Assembly: GCA_900542315.1 (NCBI GenBank)
Contig: UQMV01000001.1
Span: 62,001 to 126,000 of the forward strand
Reading direction: 5' to 3'
DNA: 64,000 nt
Origin: an uncultured Collinsella sp.
GTDB taxonomy: Bacteria > Actinomycetota > Coriobacteriia > Coriobacteriales > Coriobacteriaceae
Made by a program: the position numbers and the translations under genes. Shown one piece after another: positions 18,761-27,751 of this stretch. How positions within the stretch are numbered: the stretch's first letter is position 1; each line of letters starts with the position of its first letter. The notes beneath the pieces are model-generated. The model worked only from the letters and a program-made list of their open reading frames with translations. It did not search any database and was not told where the DNA came from.

Positions 18761-20605
18761 TTAGCAGCCCTCCTTTGCGCAAGTGGATGCCGGGGCGGAC
18801 GCGAGTGTCGCGCTCCCCTGCTGACCCTCGAGCTCCTCGCGACGAAGCTGCGACTGGCAAATCTCGCGATAGAGTTGGCAGCTTGCGTACAACTCGTCGT
18901 GCGTACCCAGGCCCGCGACCGAGCCGTGGTCGAGCACGCAGATCATGTCGGCATCGCGCACGGTCGAGACGCGCTGGCTCACGATGACGGTCGTCAGCGG
19001 CAGCCCGCCCTCGGCGGCACCGCGCATGCTTCGTTCGCGAATGGCATGGCGAAGCGCCGCGTCGGTCTTAAAGTCGAGCGCCGAGGCGGAGTCATCCATG
19101 ATCAGAACCTGCGGCGAGCCCACCAGAGCGCGCGCGATGGTCAGGCGCTGGCGCTGACCACCGCTGAAGTTCTTGCCGCCCGCCTCGACCGGGGCATCGA
19201 GCCCCTGCGGCTTGTTGCGCACGAACTCACTCGCCTGCGCCATGTCGAGTGCCGCCCAGAGCTCCTCGTCGGTCGCGGCTTCATCGCGCCAGGTCAGGTT
19301 GCTGCGGATCGTGCCGCTCGCCAGCGACGCGCGCTGCGGAACGGTCGCGACCACATGACGCAGCTGGTCGAGCGGCCAGGTGCGCACGTCGGCGCCCATC
19401 ACACTCACGCTGCCTGCGCTCGCATCGTACAGGCGCGGGATAAGCGAGACGAGCGTGGACTTGCCGCTGCCCGTGCCGCCGATAATGCCAAGTGTTTTGC
19501 CCACCGGCAACTCCAGGGTCACATCGCTCACGGCATTTGCCGCGCCCGCGCCAAACGAGAAGCTCGCATGGCTCAAGCTCAGCGCGGAGACCGGAGCGGC
19601 ATTGCCCGTCGCGCCCGGCTTGGGCAGCGCGACCGGCTGGTTGCCCTCGTCGGTGATGCTCGGCTCGCAGTTGAGCACCTCGTTGATACGCGAAGCGCTC
19701 GCGCTCGCCTTGGTAAAGACCACGACCAGGTTGGCGACGTACACGATGGAAGTGAGCGTCTGCGTCATGTAGTTGACGAACGCCATGACCTGACCCTGCG
19801 TGAGCTCGCCCACGTTGACCTGGATGCCGCCCACCCACAGGATGGCGCACACGCCCAGGTTCATCACAAGAAACGTGACGGGATTAAGGATTGACGAGAG
19901 CTTGCCCACCGCGATGGCGATATTGGCCTGGTCATCGGCGGCTTGGGCAAAGCGCTCGCGCTCATGATCCTCGCGCACAAAGGCGCGAACCACGCGGGCG
20001 CCCGAAAGGCCCTCGCGGCAGATAAGCGCGATGCGGTCGAGCTTTGCCTGCAACTGCTTGTAGTAGGGAATGCAGCGCGCCATGACAAACCAAAACACCA
20101 GGCCGATAGCGGGCGTGCAGATCAAAAAGATGATGCCGAGCTTAAGGTCGATGGCAAGGGCCGCGCACATGGAGCCCACCGCCAAAAAGGGCCAGCGGAT
20201 GAGCATGCGCACGCCCAGCGCCACGGCCAGCTGCACCTGGTTGACATCGTTGGTGATGCGGGTGATAAGCGACGGCGTGCCAAAGCGGTCGAGCTCGGCA
20301 TAGCTCAGCTTGTTGTTGTGCTGGTAGAGCGCGCCGCGAATGTCGGTACCCATGCCCTGTGAGGTCAGCGCGGCCATCTTTTGGCAGACGAGCGTAAACG
20401 AAATGCCGATCACAGCCATAGCGCCAAGCAGCATGCCGTAGTGAATGACGGCGTTGACGTCGTGCGCGCCGATACCCTTATCGATCATCTGGGCAATCAC
20501 GAGCGGCGTAAGCAGGTCAAAAATCACTTCGACCAGCTTGCACGCAGGGCCGATCACCATATACCGGCGAAACTTACCACCAAAACGCCTGAGCAGCTCA
20601 ATCAT
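18761..20605 (-). CDS. ABC exporter half-transporter, degenerate-site partner
   Basis: A 614-residue half-transporter: membrane domain about 15-300, ATPase domain from about 360. Walker A is GGTGSGKST and the signature FSGGQRQRL is intact, but Walker B reads VLIMDDSASALD, with Asp in place of the catalytic Glu. It pairs with the next gene, whose start touches this stop codon. The ATG at 20605 follows GGGAG; an in-frame TTG at 20638 is a less likely start. A Cys/Ala-rich tail ends the protein. No regulator is adjacent. The upstream 600 bp contain the SRP RNA and a long palindrome. Confidence 0.9.
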   Translation of the reverse strand: MIELLRRFGGKFRRYMVIGPACKLVEVIFDLLTPLVIAQMIDKGIGAHDVNAVIHYGMLLGAMAVIGISFTLVCQKMAALTSQGMGTDIRGALYQHNNKLSYAELDRFGTPSLITRITNDVNQVQLAVALGVRMLIRWPFLAVGSMCAALAIDLKLGIIFLICTPAIGLVFWFVMARCIPYYKQLQAKLDRIALICREGLSGARVVRAFVREDHERERFAQAADDQANIAIAVGKLSSILNPVTFLVMNLGVCAILWVGGIQVNVGELTQGQVMAFVNYMTQTLTSIVYVANLVVVFTKASASASRINEVLNCEPSITDEGNQPVALPKPGATGNAAPVSALSLSHASFSFGAGAANAVSDVTLELPVGKTLGIIGGTGSGKSTLVSLIPRLYDASAGSVSVMGADVRTWPLDQLRHVVATVPQRASLASGTIRSNLTWRDEAATDEELWAALDMAQASEFVRNKPQGLDAPVEAGGKNFSGGQRQRLTIARALVGSPQVLIMDDSASALDFKTDAALRHAIRERSMRGAAEGGLPLTTVIVSQRVSTVRDADMICVLDHGSVAGLGTHDELYASCQLYREICQSQLRREELEGQQGSATLASAPASTCAKEGC

Positions 20606-20810
20606 AACAAGGCGCTCCCTATCATCATCTCTCTTCAATCTGATTCATGATAGTACGGAGAGCACTGGAGATGCGTAAGCAACTCGTTACAGATGTAAGG
20701 GCGACGGTCACTAGCGCCCAAGGCATGTAGCAGCCGATGTTTTGGCAACGCCAGCGAGCATCACTAAGCACGGGATTGAATTGTTCAGCTAAACGCGCCT
20801 TTACGGGTGA

Positions 20811-20937
20811 TTTTTGGACGACATGGCCCGGCCGGCGACGAGGTATTTGGTAGTCGAGCGATCCCGCAGGCGCAGCCGAGGACCAGCGAGACACCAAATA
20901 CCTCGTCGCCGGCCGGGCCATGTCGCGGCACCAAAAA
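20811..20937. repeat. Long palindromic element C beside the SRP RNA gene
   Basis: Perfect 33-bp arms (20819-20851 and 20893-20925) enclose a 41-base core. An outer stem, TTTTTGG (20811-20817) with CCAAAAA (20931-20937), extends the structure. The core differs from those of elements A, B and E. It starts six bases past the predicted 3' end of the SRP RNA on the minus strand, so the T-rich outer arm may help end that transcript. Confidence 0.85.
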
Positions 20938-20943
20938 GCGCCC

Positions 20944-21049
20944 GTGCGCTCGATGGATTCGGATGCCCGACAGAGGCTCCTTATGGCTGCTTCCTTCCGG
21001 ACCTGACCAGATTCGGAACATGTCGTCATCCGAACCCATCGAACGCGCT
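20944..21049 (-). ncRNA. ffs: Small SRP RNA (4.5S type)
   Basis: Read on the minus strand, the apical domain GGTCAGGTCCGGAAGGAAGC is followed by AGCC, the conserved Ffh-binding loop of bacterial SRP RNA. The two ends pair over about 20 bp: GCGTTCGATGGGTTCGGATG near 21048 pairs with CATCCGAATCCATCGAGCGC near 20945, with a few wobbles. The length of about 105 nt fits the short form lacking the Alu domain. It works with Ffh to target membrane and secreted proteins. Confidence 0.94.
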
Positions 21050-21130
21050 AGGCGCTCGATATATATTACCCGCTCCCGCCCAGCGGAGCAAGATGCCCCG
21101 CGGTCAAAGGGAAAACCACATGAGTGCACG

Positions 21131-21168
21131 GCAACAAAAAGGCGCGGTCGCAAGTATGCGACCGCGCC
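21131..21168 (-). terminator. Intrinsic terminator of the VWA protein gene
   Basis: On the minus strand a 12-bp GC-rich stem (GGCGCGGTCGCA and its complement) is followed by TTTTTGTTGC. It lies 78 bp past the stop codon of the VWA surface protein. Confidence 0.9.
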
Positions 21169-21245
21169 CCATCAGTTGCTTCGCAGGGAACATTCAAGCG
21201 TTGCGTAAGCGCTGGGAAGCGAAACGTCGTTCGGCGTCAACGCCG

Positions 21246-22976
21246 TTAGTGATTACGGCGCTTAAGGATAATGCCGGCAACACAAACGGCTGCACCGGCT
21301 ACGACCAGCCCAATGACGGGCAGAATTGAGAAGGTATCACCCGTCATCGGCATGGTGCCCTTCTCGCCCTTCGTCGCCTTGACGGGCTTCTTATCGCTCG
21401 GCTTAGTGGGTTTAACCTCGGGCTCGGGCTTAGGCTCGGGAGCAGCAACCGTGTAGGTAACCGTCGGAACCGGGAACTCATACGCATCGCCGCGCATGCC
21501 GTTGCCGTCAATGGGCTGCAGGATTGCGCTCTCGTTGACCTTAAGAGTATGAGTACCGGGCTCGGTAGGCACGTTAACCAAGCGCTCGCTGTACTCGAGC
21601 ACGACAGGCTTGCTCGGAGATGCAGCCTCGTTCAGCGTAAGCTTGAGCACCTCCTGATCGCCATTCACGTAGTCCAAGGTGAACCTATAGGAGCCGTTCG
21701 CGAGCTTGCCAAAGCCGTAGGCACCGTCGTCGATTTTCTCGGGGGCAAGCTTCTCGCCGTTGGCGGTCAGGCTGATCTTGGCGGGATCATTGACAAAGTC
21801 AAAGTCAGCGCCAATAAAGTCCTCGACCGTCGAGCCGGCGGCAATCTTGTCAACAAGCTTAGCCTTGATATCGGCAAAGTCGGTGTCGAGCTGACCATTG
21901 TTGGAATTCCTGGTGAGGTACTGCAGGAATACCTGGCCATCAAAGTCGGCGGCGTTCTTGTAGTAGACGTTCATGTCGTAGCCGGCCTTGACCATCGACT
22001 GGAACGTGTCGTCCGTGCTCCAGAACGCGACATCGATGTTGCACGGCGCGTTCACGTCGACGGGGATGGGGTTCGTGGTGCCGTTATTGGCGGCGGCGTC
22101 GGTGTACTCGTAGTCGTACTGGGCCCAGTTCTTGTCAGAGTTCTCGCACTGGTCGCGATAGTACTCAAGATACTTGCCGAGCTTCTCGGGGCTCTTCATG
22201 GCCTGCGAGAAAATGAAGTTGGAGCCGTCGGAGAACTGCTTCCAGGCGTTATTGAGATTGTACTCGCGAGACTGCCACTCCCAGATACCGCCCATTTTGT
22301 TCGATCCATAGGGGTATGCAGCGCCGGTCCCCGGATTCGTCTGCTTGGTTGGATCGCCAAACGACCTCGTATACGGTTTGGTGTAATCGCCATTCTTGCA
22401 GTAAAGGTAGGTCGCGCCGTCGCTAATCAGGATGACGTGCTTGTTCTCGGCCTTAACGGCAGTATCCGCGTCGAGGATGCTCTTTGCGGCAAGAAGGCCG
22501 GCGTCCATGTTAGTGCCCGAATGCAGGCTCGAGTTCATTGCGTTCAGGATGTCATCATAGCCCGTGACGACGTCCGTCAGCGGCCGCTGGATGTTACCGA
22601 CCTTGTTGAAGAGGACTACGCCGACCTTGATGTCCAGACCATCATCCTTGGCCTTCTGGCTAATCTGGCCCAGGAACTGCTTGGCTTGGTTGTAAATGTC
22701 CTTCTGCGCGGAAGCGCCCGACTTATCGAGCACAAACACAACGTCGGACGGCTCGGCCTCGCGCTTGCCCGGGAACGAAAGCGTGACCTTCGTCTCCAGA
22801 TTCTCGTCGAACTCGGTCGCCATCTTCTGATTCTGCTCCAACGTGGACGATTGTCCGGCGTCCCCTGCGGCATCGTCTGCGAATGACATAGTCGCCGGGG
22901 TGGCCATGCCTAACGTCAGCGCCAGCACCGCACCAACCGTAACCGCGCGCTTAAGCGCACCTCCCAATCTGCGCAT
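21246..22976 (-). CDS. VWA-domain surface adhesin with LPxTG-like anchor
   Basis: A 576-residue secreted protein. A signal peptide (1-33, ending SFA) precedes a von Willebrand A domain whose MIDAS motif is DKSGAS at 84-89, with the threonine loop GTNMD and the ISDG strand following. A beta-rich region of about 200 residues comes next, then a Pro/Lys spacer (PEPKPEPEVKPTKP). The C-terminal sorting signal is MPMTGD, a hydrophobic helix and LKRRNH. MPMTG is a variant of LPxTG. The layout matches pilus-tip or matrix-binding adhesins of Gram-positive bacteria. The ATG at 22976 follows AAAGGAG. It is transcribed alone, with a terminator downstream; no sortase or backbone pilin is nearby. Confidence 0.88.
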   Translation of the reverse strand: MRRLGGALKRAVTVGAVLALTLGMATPATMSFADDAAGDAGQSSTLEQNQKMATEFDENLETKVTLSFPGKREAEPSDVVFVLDKSGASAQKDIYNQAKQFLGQISQKAKDDGLDIKVGVVLFNKVGNIQRPLTDVVTGYDDILNAMNSSLHSGTNMDAGLLAAKSILDADTAVKAENKHVILISDGATYLYCKNGDYTKPYTRSFGDPTKQTNPGTGAAYPYGSNKMGGIWEWQSREYNLNNAWKQFSDGSNFIFSQAMKSPEKLGKYLEYYRDQCENSDKNWAQYDYEYTDAAANNGTTNPIPVDVNAPCNIDVAFWSTDDTFQSMVKAGYDMNVYYKNAADFDGQVFLQYLTRNSNNGQLDTDFADIKAKLVDKIAAGSTVEDFIGADFDFVNDPAKISLTANGEKLAPEKIDDGAYGFGKLANGSYRFTLDYVNGDQEVLKLTLNEAASPSKPVVLEYSERLVNVPTEPGTHTLKVNESAILQPIDGNGMRGDAYEFPVPTVTYTVAAPEPKPEPEVKPTKPSDKKPVKATKGEKGTMPMTGDTFSILPVIGLVVAGAAVCVAGIILKRRNH

Positions 22977-23124
22977 CCTAGCTCCTTTCATTCAATTCCC
23001 GTTTACAGACGGGTGGATACGAAACCAGGGATACGACAATAGTATAGACCGTAAAATGCCAGCATTATTAACATTTATTTACAAATAACGAGCTGGACAG
23101 GCAAATCAGATTGGATATTTATAT

Positions 23125-24906
23125 CTATATGCGACCAAGATCGTATGCTCGGGCAGCCCCCTCGCCTGCGCACGCCAAATTGGCTACAGCCTCCTGCATG
23201 CCAAGCGCATCCTCAAGGCTCATGGGCTTGCGGCAGATCGGAAGTACCAAGTCGATACCCTGCTCATACACCGCATCCAGGTTGTCAGCGCGACCGCCCA
23301 CGACGGCGGCTACCGGCTTGCCATATCGCTTGGCGCGACGCGCCACGCCCACCGGTGCCTTTCCAGCGGCGGACTGTTCATCCATATTGCCCTCGCCCGT
23401 AATGACCAGGTCGACATCGCGCACGCGCTCGTCAAACCCCACGAGATCGAGCACCGTCTCCACGCCCGAGCGCAACTCGGCGCCGAGCGCCAGCAGCGCT
23501 GCTCCCAGACCACCGGCGGCACCAGCGCCAGGCACGCCGAGCACCGAGCCGAACGTCCGTGCACCCTCGGGTGCACACAGCAGCCCTTGGGCCCGTGCCT
23601 CGGCAATTGCCGCATCGAGCAGGCGGCCGTAGCCGACCATCCAACTGTCGTGCCGGTGAAGCGCCTCGGCATCATCCGTCGGCAGACCCTTCTGTCCACC
23701 GAACACTGCCAACGCACCACGGCGCCCCACAAGCGGATTCTCGACATCCGAAAGCACCACGACGCGCACGCCATTCAGTGCCCGAAGTGCTGGTGCCAAA
23801 TCAATACTCACCACGTGTTCGAGACCCGCAAGACCGGGGGCGACATCGCAGCCCTGATCATCGACAAGGTGGGCGCCCAACGCCTGCAGCATACCGGCGC
23901 CACCGTCGTTGGTGGCACTGCCGCCCAAACCAATATAGATAGTCTTTACCCCGGCACGAACCGCGCGAAGCATGAGCTCGCCCACGCCATAGGTCGTAGC
24001 AGCCAGCGCCGACGACTCCGTGCAAGGCGAGTACCCGATGCCCGCGGCTTCGGCCATCTCAATAACAGCCGACTCGTGCTCGCCGTCCACCAGCATCCGG
24101 GCAGACACGCGGTCACCCAAGGGGCCTGCGACCTCGCAGGTCGAGAGCTCGCCACCACGCGCGGCGATGGCGTCGAGCGTTCCCTCGCCACCATCTGCCA
24201 GCGGCAATGCGCGTACCTCGGCATCAGGCCACACGCGGCGCACGCCCTCGGCAACGGCCGCCTCCGCCTGTGCACTCGAAACGCTACCCTTAAAGGAGTC
24301 GATCGCCAGCAGCACACGGCGGGGCCGGCGGCACGCGGCACCAAAATCGACCGCCTCAACGGCAGTATCTTCGGCACACGCGAGTGCCTCGGCATGAGCG
24401 ACATGCGCCTCAAGATCAGATCCACAGCCGCAGCCAGCACCATCGGTGTCACGCAGCCCACTAAAATAGCCGCTCAACACATCACGACACTCATCCGCCA
24501 GCACGCCGGCATGTACGTTAAACCGATGATTCAGGCGCGAATCGGCATTCAGGTCATACAGCGAACCCAGTGCGCCCGCCTTGGCATCAGCCGCGCCATA
24601 CACGCAGCGCCCCACGCGCGCGTTAACCATAAGCCCCGCACACATACAGCAAGGCTCGAGCGTTACATAGACCGTGCAATCGGAAAGGCGCCAGCGACCG
24701 AGCGACCGAGCGGCAGCGCACAGGGCCGCGAACTCTGCATGCGCCGAAGGGTCCTGGTCGAGTTCGCGGCGATTATGCGCCCTCGCGACAATCTCGCCCG
24801 CGCGCACCACCACGGCACCAATCGGTACCTCGCCCACCGCAACGGCGGCGCGCGCCTCGGCCAGCGCCTCGCGCATGAACTTCTCGTCGATTTCGGTGAT
24901 CGTCAT
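23125..24906 (-). CDS. tadA: TadA tRNA adenosine deaminase fused to glycerate kinase
   Basis: A 593-residue fusion. Residues 1-150 are a complete tRNA-specific adenosine deaminase: HAE at 56-58 (zinc ligand H56, proton shuttle E58), PCCMC at 85-89 (ligands C86 and C89). TadA makes inosine at the wobble base of tRNA-Arg(ACG). After a linker (151-193), residues 196-593 form a GarK/GlxK-type glycerate kinase (VLLAIDSFKGSVSS, LPLADGGEGTLDA, IGLGGSATNDGGAG, ITGEGNMDEQ). Both halves keep their signature residues, and no stop, frameshift or internal ribosome site is apparent at the junction. The two activities belong to unrelated pathways. The ATG follows GGAAGG. tRNA-Ser lies just upstream on the other strand. 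Confidence 0.9.
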   Translation of the reverse strand: MTITEIDEKFMREALAEARAAVAVGEVPIGAVVVRAGEIVARAHNRRELDQDPSAHAEFAALCAAARSLGRWRLSDCTVYVTLEPCCMCAGLMVNARVGRCVYGAADAKAGALGSLYDLNADSRLNHRFNVHAGVLADECRDVLSGYFSGLRDTDGAGCGCGSDLEAHVAHAEALACAEDTAVEAVDFGAACRRPRRVLLAIDSFKGSVSSAQAEAAVAEGVRRVWPDAEVRALPLADGGEGTLDAIAARGGELSTCEVAGPLGDRVSARMLVDGEHESAVIEMAEAAGIGYSPCTESSALAATTYGVGELMLRAVRAGVKTIYIGLGGSATNDGGAGMLQALGAHLVDDQGCDVAPGLAGLEHVVSIDLAPALRALNGVRVVVLSDVENPLVGRRGALAVFGGQKGLPTDDAEALHRHDSWMVGYGRLLDAAIAEARAQGLLCAPEGARTFGSVLGVPGAGAAGGLGAALLALGAELRSGVETVLDLVGFDERVRDVDLVITGEGNMDEQSAAGKAPVGVARRAKRYGKPVAAVVGGRADNLDAVYEQGIDLVLPICRKPMSLEDALGMQEAVANLACAGEGAARAYDLGRI

Positions 24907-24957
24907 CGTTCGCCTTCCCTGTTACAAATTCAAAACGATGCTATCATTACGACTCAC

Positions 24958-25047
24958 GGAGAGATGGCAGAGCGGTTGAATGCGGCGGTCTTGAAAACCG
25001 TTGAGCGCGAGAGCGTTCCGGGGGTTCGAATCCCCCTCTCTCCGCCA
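24958..25047 (+). tRNA. tRNA-Ser (anticodon UGA)
   Basis: The acceptor stem GGAGAGA (24958-24964) pairs with TCTCTCC (25037-25043), followed by G and an encoded CCA. The anticodon loop is CTTGAAA with anticodon TGA between GCGGT and ACCGT. A long variable arm and the T-loop GGTTCGAATCC are present. The large variable arm confirms a class II tRNA. Confidence 0.97.
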
Positions 25048-25050
25048 CTT

Positions 25051-25635
25051 CTAGTGATGCACCGGCGTCATGGTTCGTTCGAACAGCGCATCGACCACGT
25101 CGGCCATCTCGGGTCGACGCTCAAGATCGTGACCCGACTCCCACCATATCGTGAAAAGTCGAATAATACCGCCGGCGACAAACTCTGACGTCGTCTCGAG
25201 TGACACGGGAGCCAGGGCATCCTCGGCAAGCACGTTCATCACACGCTCGCGGATGGAACGGGCAATGCGGTCGCAAATAACGTTGGTCAACATGCCCGAC
25301 ATGCTGCTAGCCAAAATGTTATCCATGAGCTGCTCGTGCGCCAGAATCAAATCCATGGCATCGTCCAAAATCGCGTGTCGAAGCGCGCGCACGTCCTCGG
25401 CAGACACTGCGCCGGCCTCATCGGGCTGTTTTTGCGGCAATCCCGACATGAGCTCATCGATATAAAAGGCGAAGTAATCGTTTTTATCGCGAAAATGCTT
25501 ATAGAACGTCGTGCGGCGAATCATGGCCCGGTCGCAAAGCATAGCAACCGTCAAATCCTCAAACCGATACTCTTCCAAAAGCTCGGTAAAGGCATCGAAC
25601 AGGGCACGATAGGTTTTCTTGATGCGAAGGTCCAT
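25051..25635 (-). CDS. TetR/AcrR-family transcriptional regulator
   Basis: A 194-residue regulator. The N-terminal 55 residues form a TetR-type DNA-binding region: FTELLEEYRFEDLTVAMLCD, then RTTFYKHFRDKNDYF, the family's recognition helix pattern. The C-terminal part is a helical ligand or dimer domain with no recognisable ligand. The ATG at 25635 gives the normal family length and lies 12 bases after GAGG; more upstream in-frame codons are considered spurious. The stop codon is four bases from the tRNA-Ser 3' end, on the opposite strand. It faces away from lemA. The short palindrome GGTAT ACTAA ATACC near 25778 in the shared upstream region could be its operator. Confidence 0.84.
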   Translation of the reverse strand: MDLRIKKTYRALFDAFTELLEEYRFEDLTVAMLCDRAMIRRTTFYKHFRDKNDYFAFYIDELMSGLPQKQPDEAGAVSAEDVRALRHAILDDAMDLILAHEQLMDNILASSMSGMLTNVICDRIARSIRERVMNVLAEDALAPVSLETTSEFVAGGIIRLFTIWWESGHDLERRPEMADVVDALFERTMTPVHH

Positions 25636-25847
25636 CCGTATCGCCATCCTCAAGGCGTAGACAGCATTCCTTAATTTGTCGCATATCTTACACCTGTACC
25701 GCCCGTTCGATATTGGCGCCCCCTCCCTGGTTGAAACATAACGCTTACCGGAAAGTTCGGCACCGTCAAAGGTTGTGGGTATACTAAATACCGTCACACT
25801 AACGGCAGCTGGCGCGAAACGCCGCGGCCATTCGAAACGGAGACATC

Positions 25848-26399
25848 ATGGCTACCATCATCATCGGTATCGTTGTTGTCGTTGTGATTGTCTGCGCCAT
25901 CGCCGGCATCTACAACAACATGGTCACCAAGCGCAATCGCATCGATAACGCCTGGCAGAACATCGACACGCAGCTGCAGCGCCGCAACGACCTGATCCCC
26001 AACTTGGTGGAGACCGTCAAGGGCTACGCCAAGCACGAGCAGGAGACGCTCTCCGCCGTGATCAGCGCGCGCAACACCGCCGTCAAGGCGACCACCCCCG
26101 AGGCTAAGATGGAAGCCGACAACGTGCTGACCGGTGCGCTGCGCCAGCTCTTTGCCGTGGCCGAGGCCTACCCCGACCTTAAGGCAAACACCAACTTTAC
26201 GCAGCTCCAGGCATCGCTCGAGGATACCGAGAACAAGATTAGCTATGCACGCCAAAGCTACAACGACTGCGTGCTCAGCTACAACAATGCCATCCAGACG
26301 TTCCCGGCTGTTATCTTTGCCGGCATCTTCCAGTTTAAGGAGCGCCAGGGCTTCGAGGCAGCTGAGGCCGCCCGCCAGGCACCGACCGTCAAGTTCTAA
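25848..26399 (+). CDS. lemA: LemA-family membrane protein
   Basis: A 183-residue protein with an N-terminal membrane helix (about 3-21, very Ile/Val-rich) and a helical extracytoplasmic or cytoplasmic bundle. NAWQNIDTQLQRRNDLIPNL and the C-terminal SYNNAIQTFPAVIFA are typical of LemA proteins. The function of LemA is not established; it often pairs with TPM-domain or HtpX genes, neither of which is adjacent here. It is monocistronic: the next feature is palindromic element B, then ilvE on the other strand. Confidence 0.92.
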   Translation: MATIIIGIVVVVVIVCAIAGIYNNMVTKRNRIDNAWQNIDTQLQRRNDLIPNLVETVKGYAKHEQETLSAVISARNTAVKATTPEAKMEADNVLTGALRQLFAVAEAYPDLKANTNFTQLQASLEDTENKISYARQSYNDCVLSYNNAIQTFPAVIFAGIFQFKERQGFEAAEAARQAPTVKF

Positions 26400-26557
26400 C
26401 AATCACGGCCGAGTCTCAAGCCAGTTCATCAACCCTTTGGGGCCCAAGGCACAAACCTTGGACCCTTTTATTATCCACGCACAACGCGCGGACAATAGGC
26501 CGCGCACCATCTTTAATCAGATTAATTATTGCCTGTTGTGACAACGCCGAACCCGCA

Positions 26558-26682
26558 GGGCGGAGAGCAAGTTCCCTCCCGGCGCACTCCGCAGGACGCA
26601 AGAAGCCCTCGCCGCACGAAGTGCGCAGCGAGGGCTTCTTGCATGTCCGAGGACGCGCCGGGAGGGAACTTGCTCTCCGCCC
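26558..26682. repeat. Long palindromic element B: perfect 28-bp arms, 69-nt core
   Basis: Arms 26558-26585 and 26655-26682 are perfectly complementary over 28 bp. The core (26586-26654, exactly 69 nt) is itself a hairpin: GCAAGAAGCCCTCGC pairs with GCGAGGGCTTCTTGC, closed by CGCAC GAA GTGCG. The core length and arm length equal those of the element at 58254, but most of the core sequence differs. It lies between the convergent lemA and ilvE genes. Confidence 0.9.
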
Positions 26683-26698
26683 GGACAGGAAAGGCTAA

Positions 26699-27751
26699 TT
26701 ACGCGACGGTGTAAACCCAGTTGTGCTTATCCTCGACAGCACCGGACTGGATGCCCGTCAGGGTCTCGCGGAGCTTCTTCATCACGGGACCGATCTCGGT
26801 GTAGCCAGCCGGGAAGGTCACAGTCTCGTCGGCACCGTAAACCTTGTTGTCGATCTCGCCGACCGGGGAGATGACGGCAGCGGTGCCGCACAGGCCGCAC
26901 TCCACAAAAGTGCCGGCCTTGACCTCTGCCCACTCGACGGGGCGCTGGTCAACGGTCATGCCCAGGTCCTGAGCAACCTGGACGAGCGAACGACGGGTGA
27001 TGGAAGGCAGGATGGAGTCGGTGTGCGACTGCGGAACGACGAGCGTGCCGTCCTCCTTCACGAACAGGACGTTGGCGCCACCGGTCTCCTCGACATAGGT
27101 GCGGGACTCGGAGTCGAGATACAGGTTCTCGGCATAACCCTCGCGGTGAGCCTCCATCGTAGGCTTGAGGGACATGGCGTAGTTCAGGCCGGCCTTGATG
27201 TTACCGGTGCCGTGCGGTGCAGCACGGTCATACTCGGAAACGCGCAGCTTAACGGGCTTGAGGCCACCCTTAAAGTACGGACCGACCGGGGTCACGAGAA
27301 TACGGAACGTGTACTCAGGAGCGGGAGCCACGCCGATCACGTCACCGGAGCCGATCATAAACGGACGCACGTACAGGGTCGCGCCGGAACCGAAGGGCGG
27401 AACCCAGGCGGCGTTGGCAGAAACGACCTGCTTGACGGCCTCAACGAACTTGTCCTTGGGGAACGGGGGCATCTCGAGGCGCTGGGCAGAGTTATACATG
27501 CGCTCAGCATTCATGTCGGGACGGAAGCAAACGATGCTGCCGTCCTCGGCGGTGTAGGCCTTCAGGCCCTCAAAGACTTCCTGGCAGTAATGGAAGATGC
27601 CACCACACTCGGAGACGTGCAGGGTGTGGTCGGTGGTCAGGCCGCCCTCGTCCCACTCGCCGTCCTTCCAATGGGCCTCGTAGCTGTAATCGGTCTTCAT
27701 GTAGCCAAAGCCGAGGCTACCCCAATCGATATCCTTCTTCTCGACAGTCAT
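26699..27751 (-). CDS. ilvE: Branched-chain amino acid aminotransferase
   Basis: A 350-residue fold-type IV PLP enzyme. It has the BCAT region FEGLKAYTAEDGSIVCFRP, the PLP lysine K186 in GTGNIKAGLNYA, and EETGGANVLFV before a C-terminal GTAAVISPVG. It transfers amino groups between glutamate and the keto acids of Leu, Ile and Val in the cytoplasm. The ATG at 27751 follows AAGGAG; a longer frame upstream (to 27901) lacks a start signal and is Arg-rich, so it is rejected. The gene is monocistronic. The 300-bp gap upstream (27752-28049) holds the DedA terminator and a likely minus-strand -10 (TACAAT near 27906), but no recognisable leader peptide. Confidence 0.95.
   Translation of the reverse strand: MTVEKKDIDWGSLGFGYMKTDYSYEAHWKDGEWDEGGLTTDHTLHVSECGGIFHYCQEVFEGLKAYTAEDGSIVCFRPDMNAERMYNSAQRLEMPPFPKDKFVEAVKQVVSANAAWVPPFGSGATLYVRPFMIGSGDVIGVAPAPEYTFRILVTPVGPYFKGGLKPVKLRVSEYDRAAPHGTGNIKAGLNYAMSLKPTMEAHREGYAENLYLDSESRTYVEETGGANVLFVKEDGTLVVPQSHTDSILPSITRRSLVQVAQDLGMTVDQRPVEWAEVKAGTFVECGLCGTAAVISPVGEIDNKVYGADETVTFPAGYTEIGPVMKKLRETLTGIQSGAVEDKHNWVYTVA

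Noticed and set aside
16964..19894. Very long open frame on the plus strand opposite the ABC exporter genes
   Set aside because: It is a shadow of two well-supported ABC genes; it is His/Arg/Gln-rich, lacks a domain and has no ribosome site.
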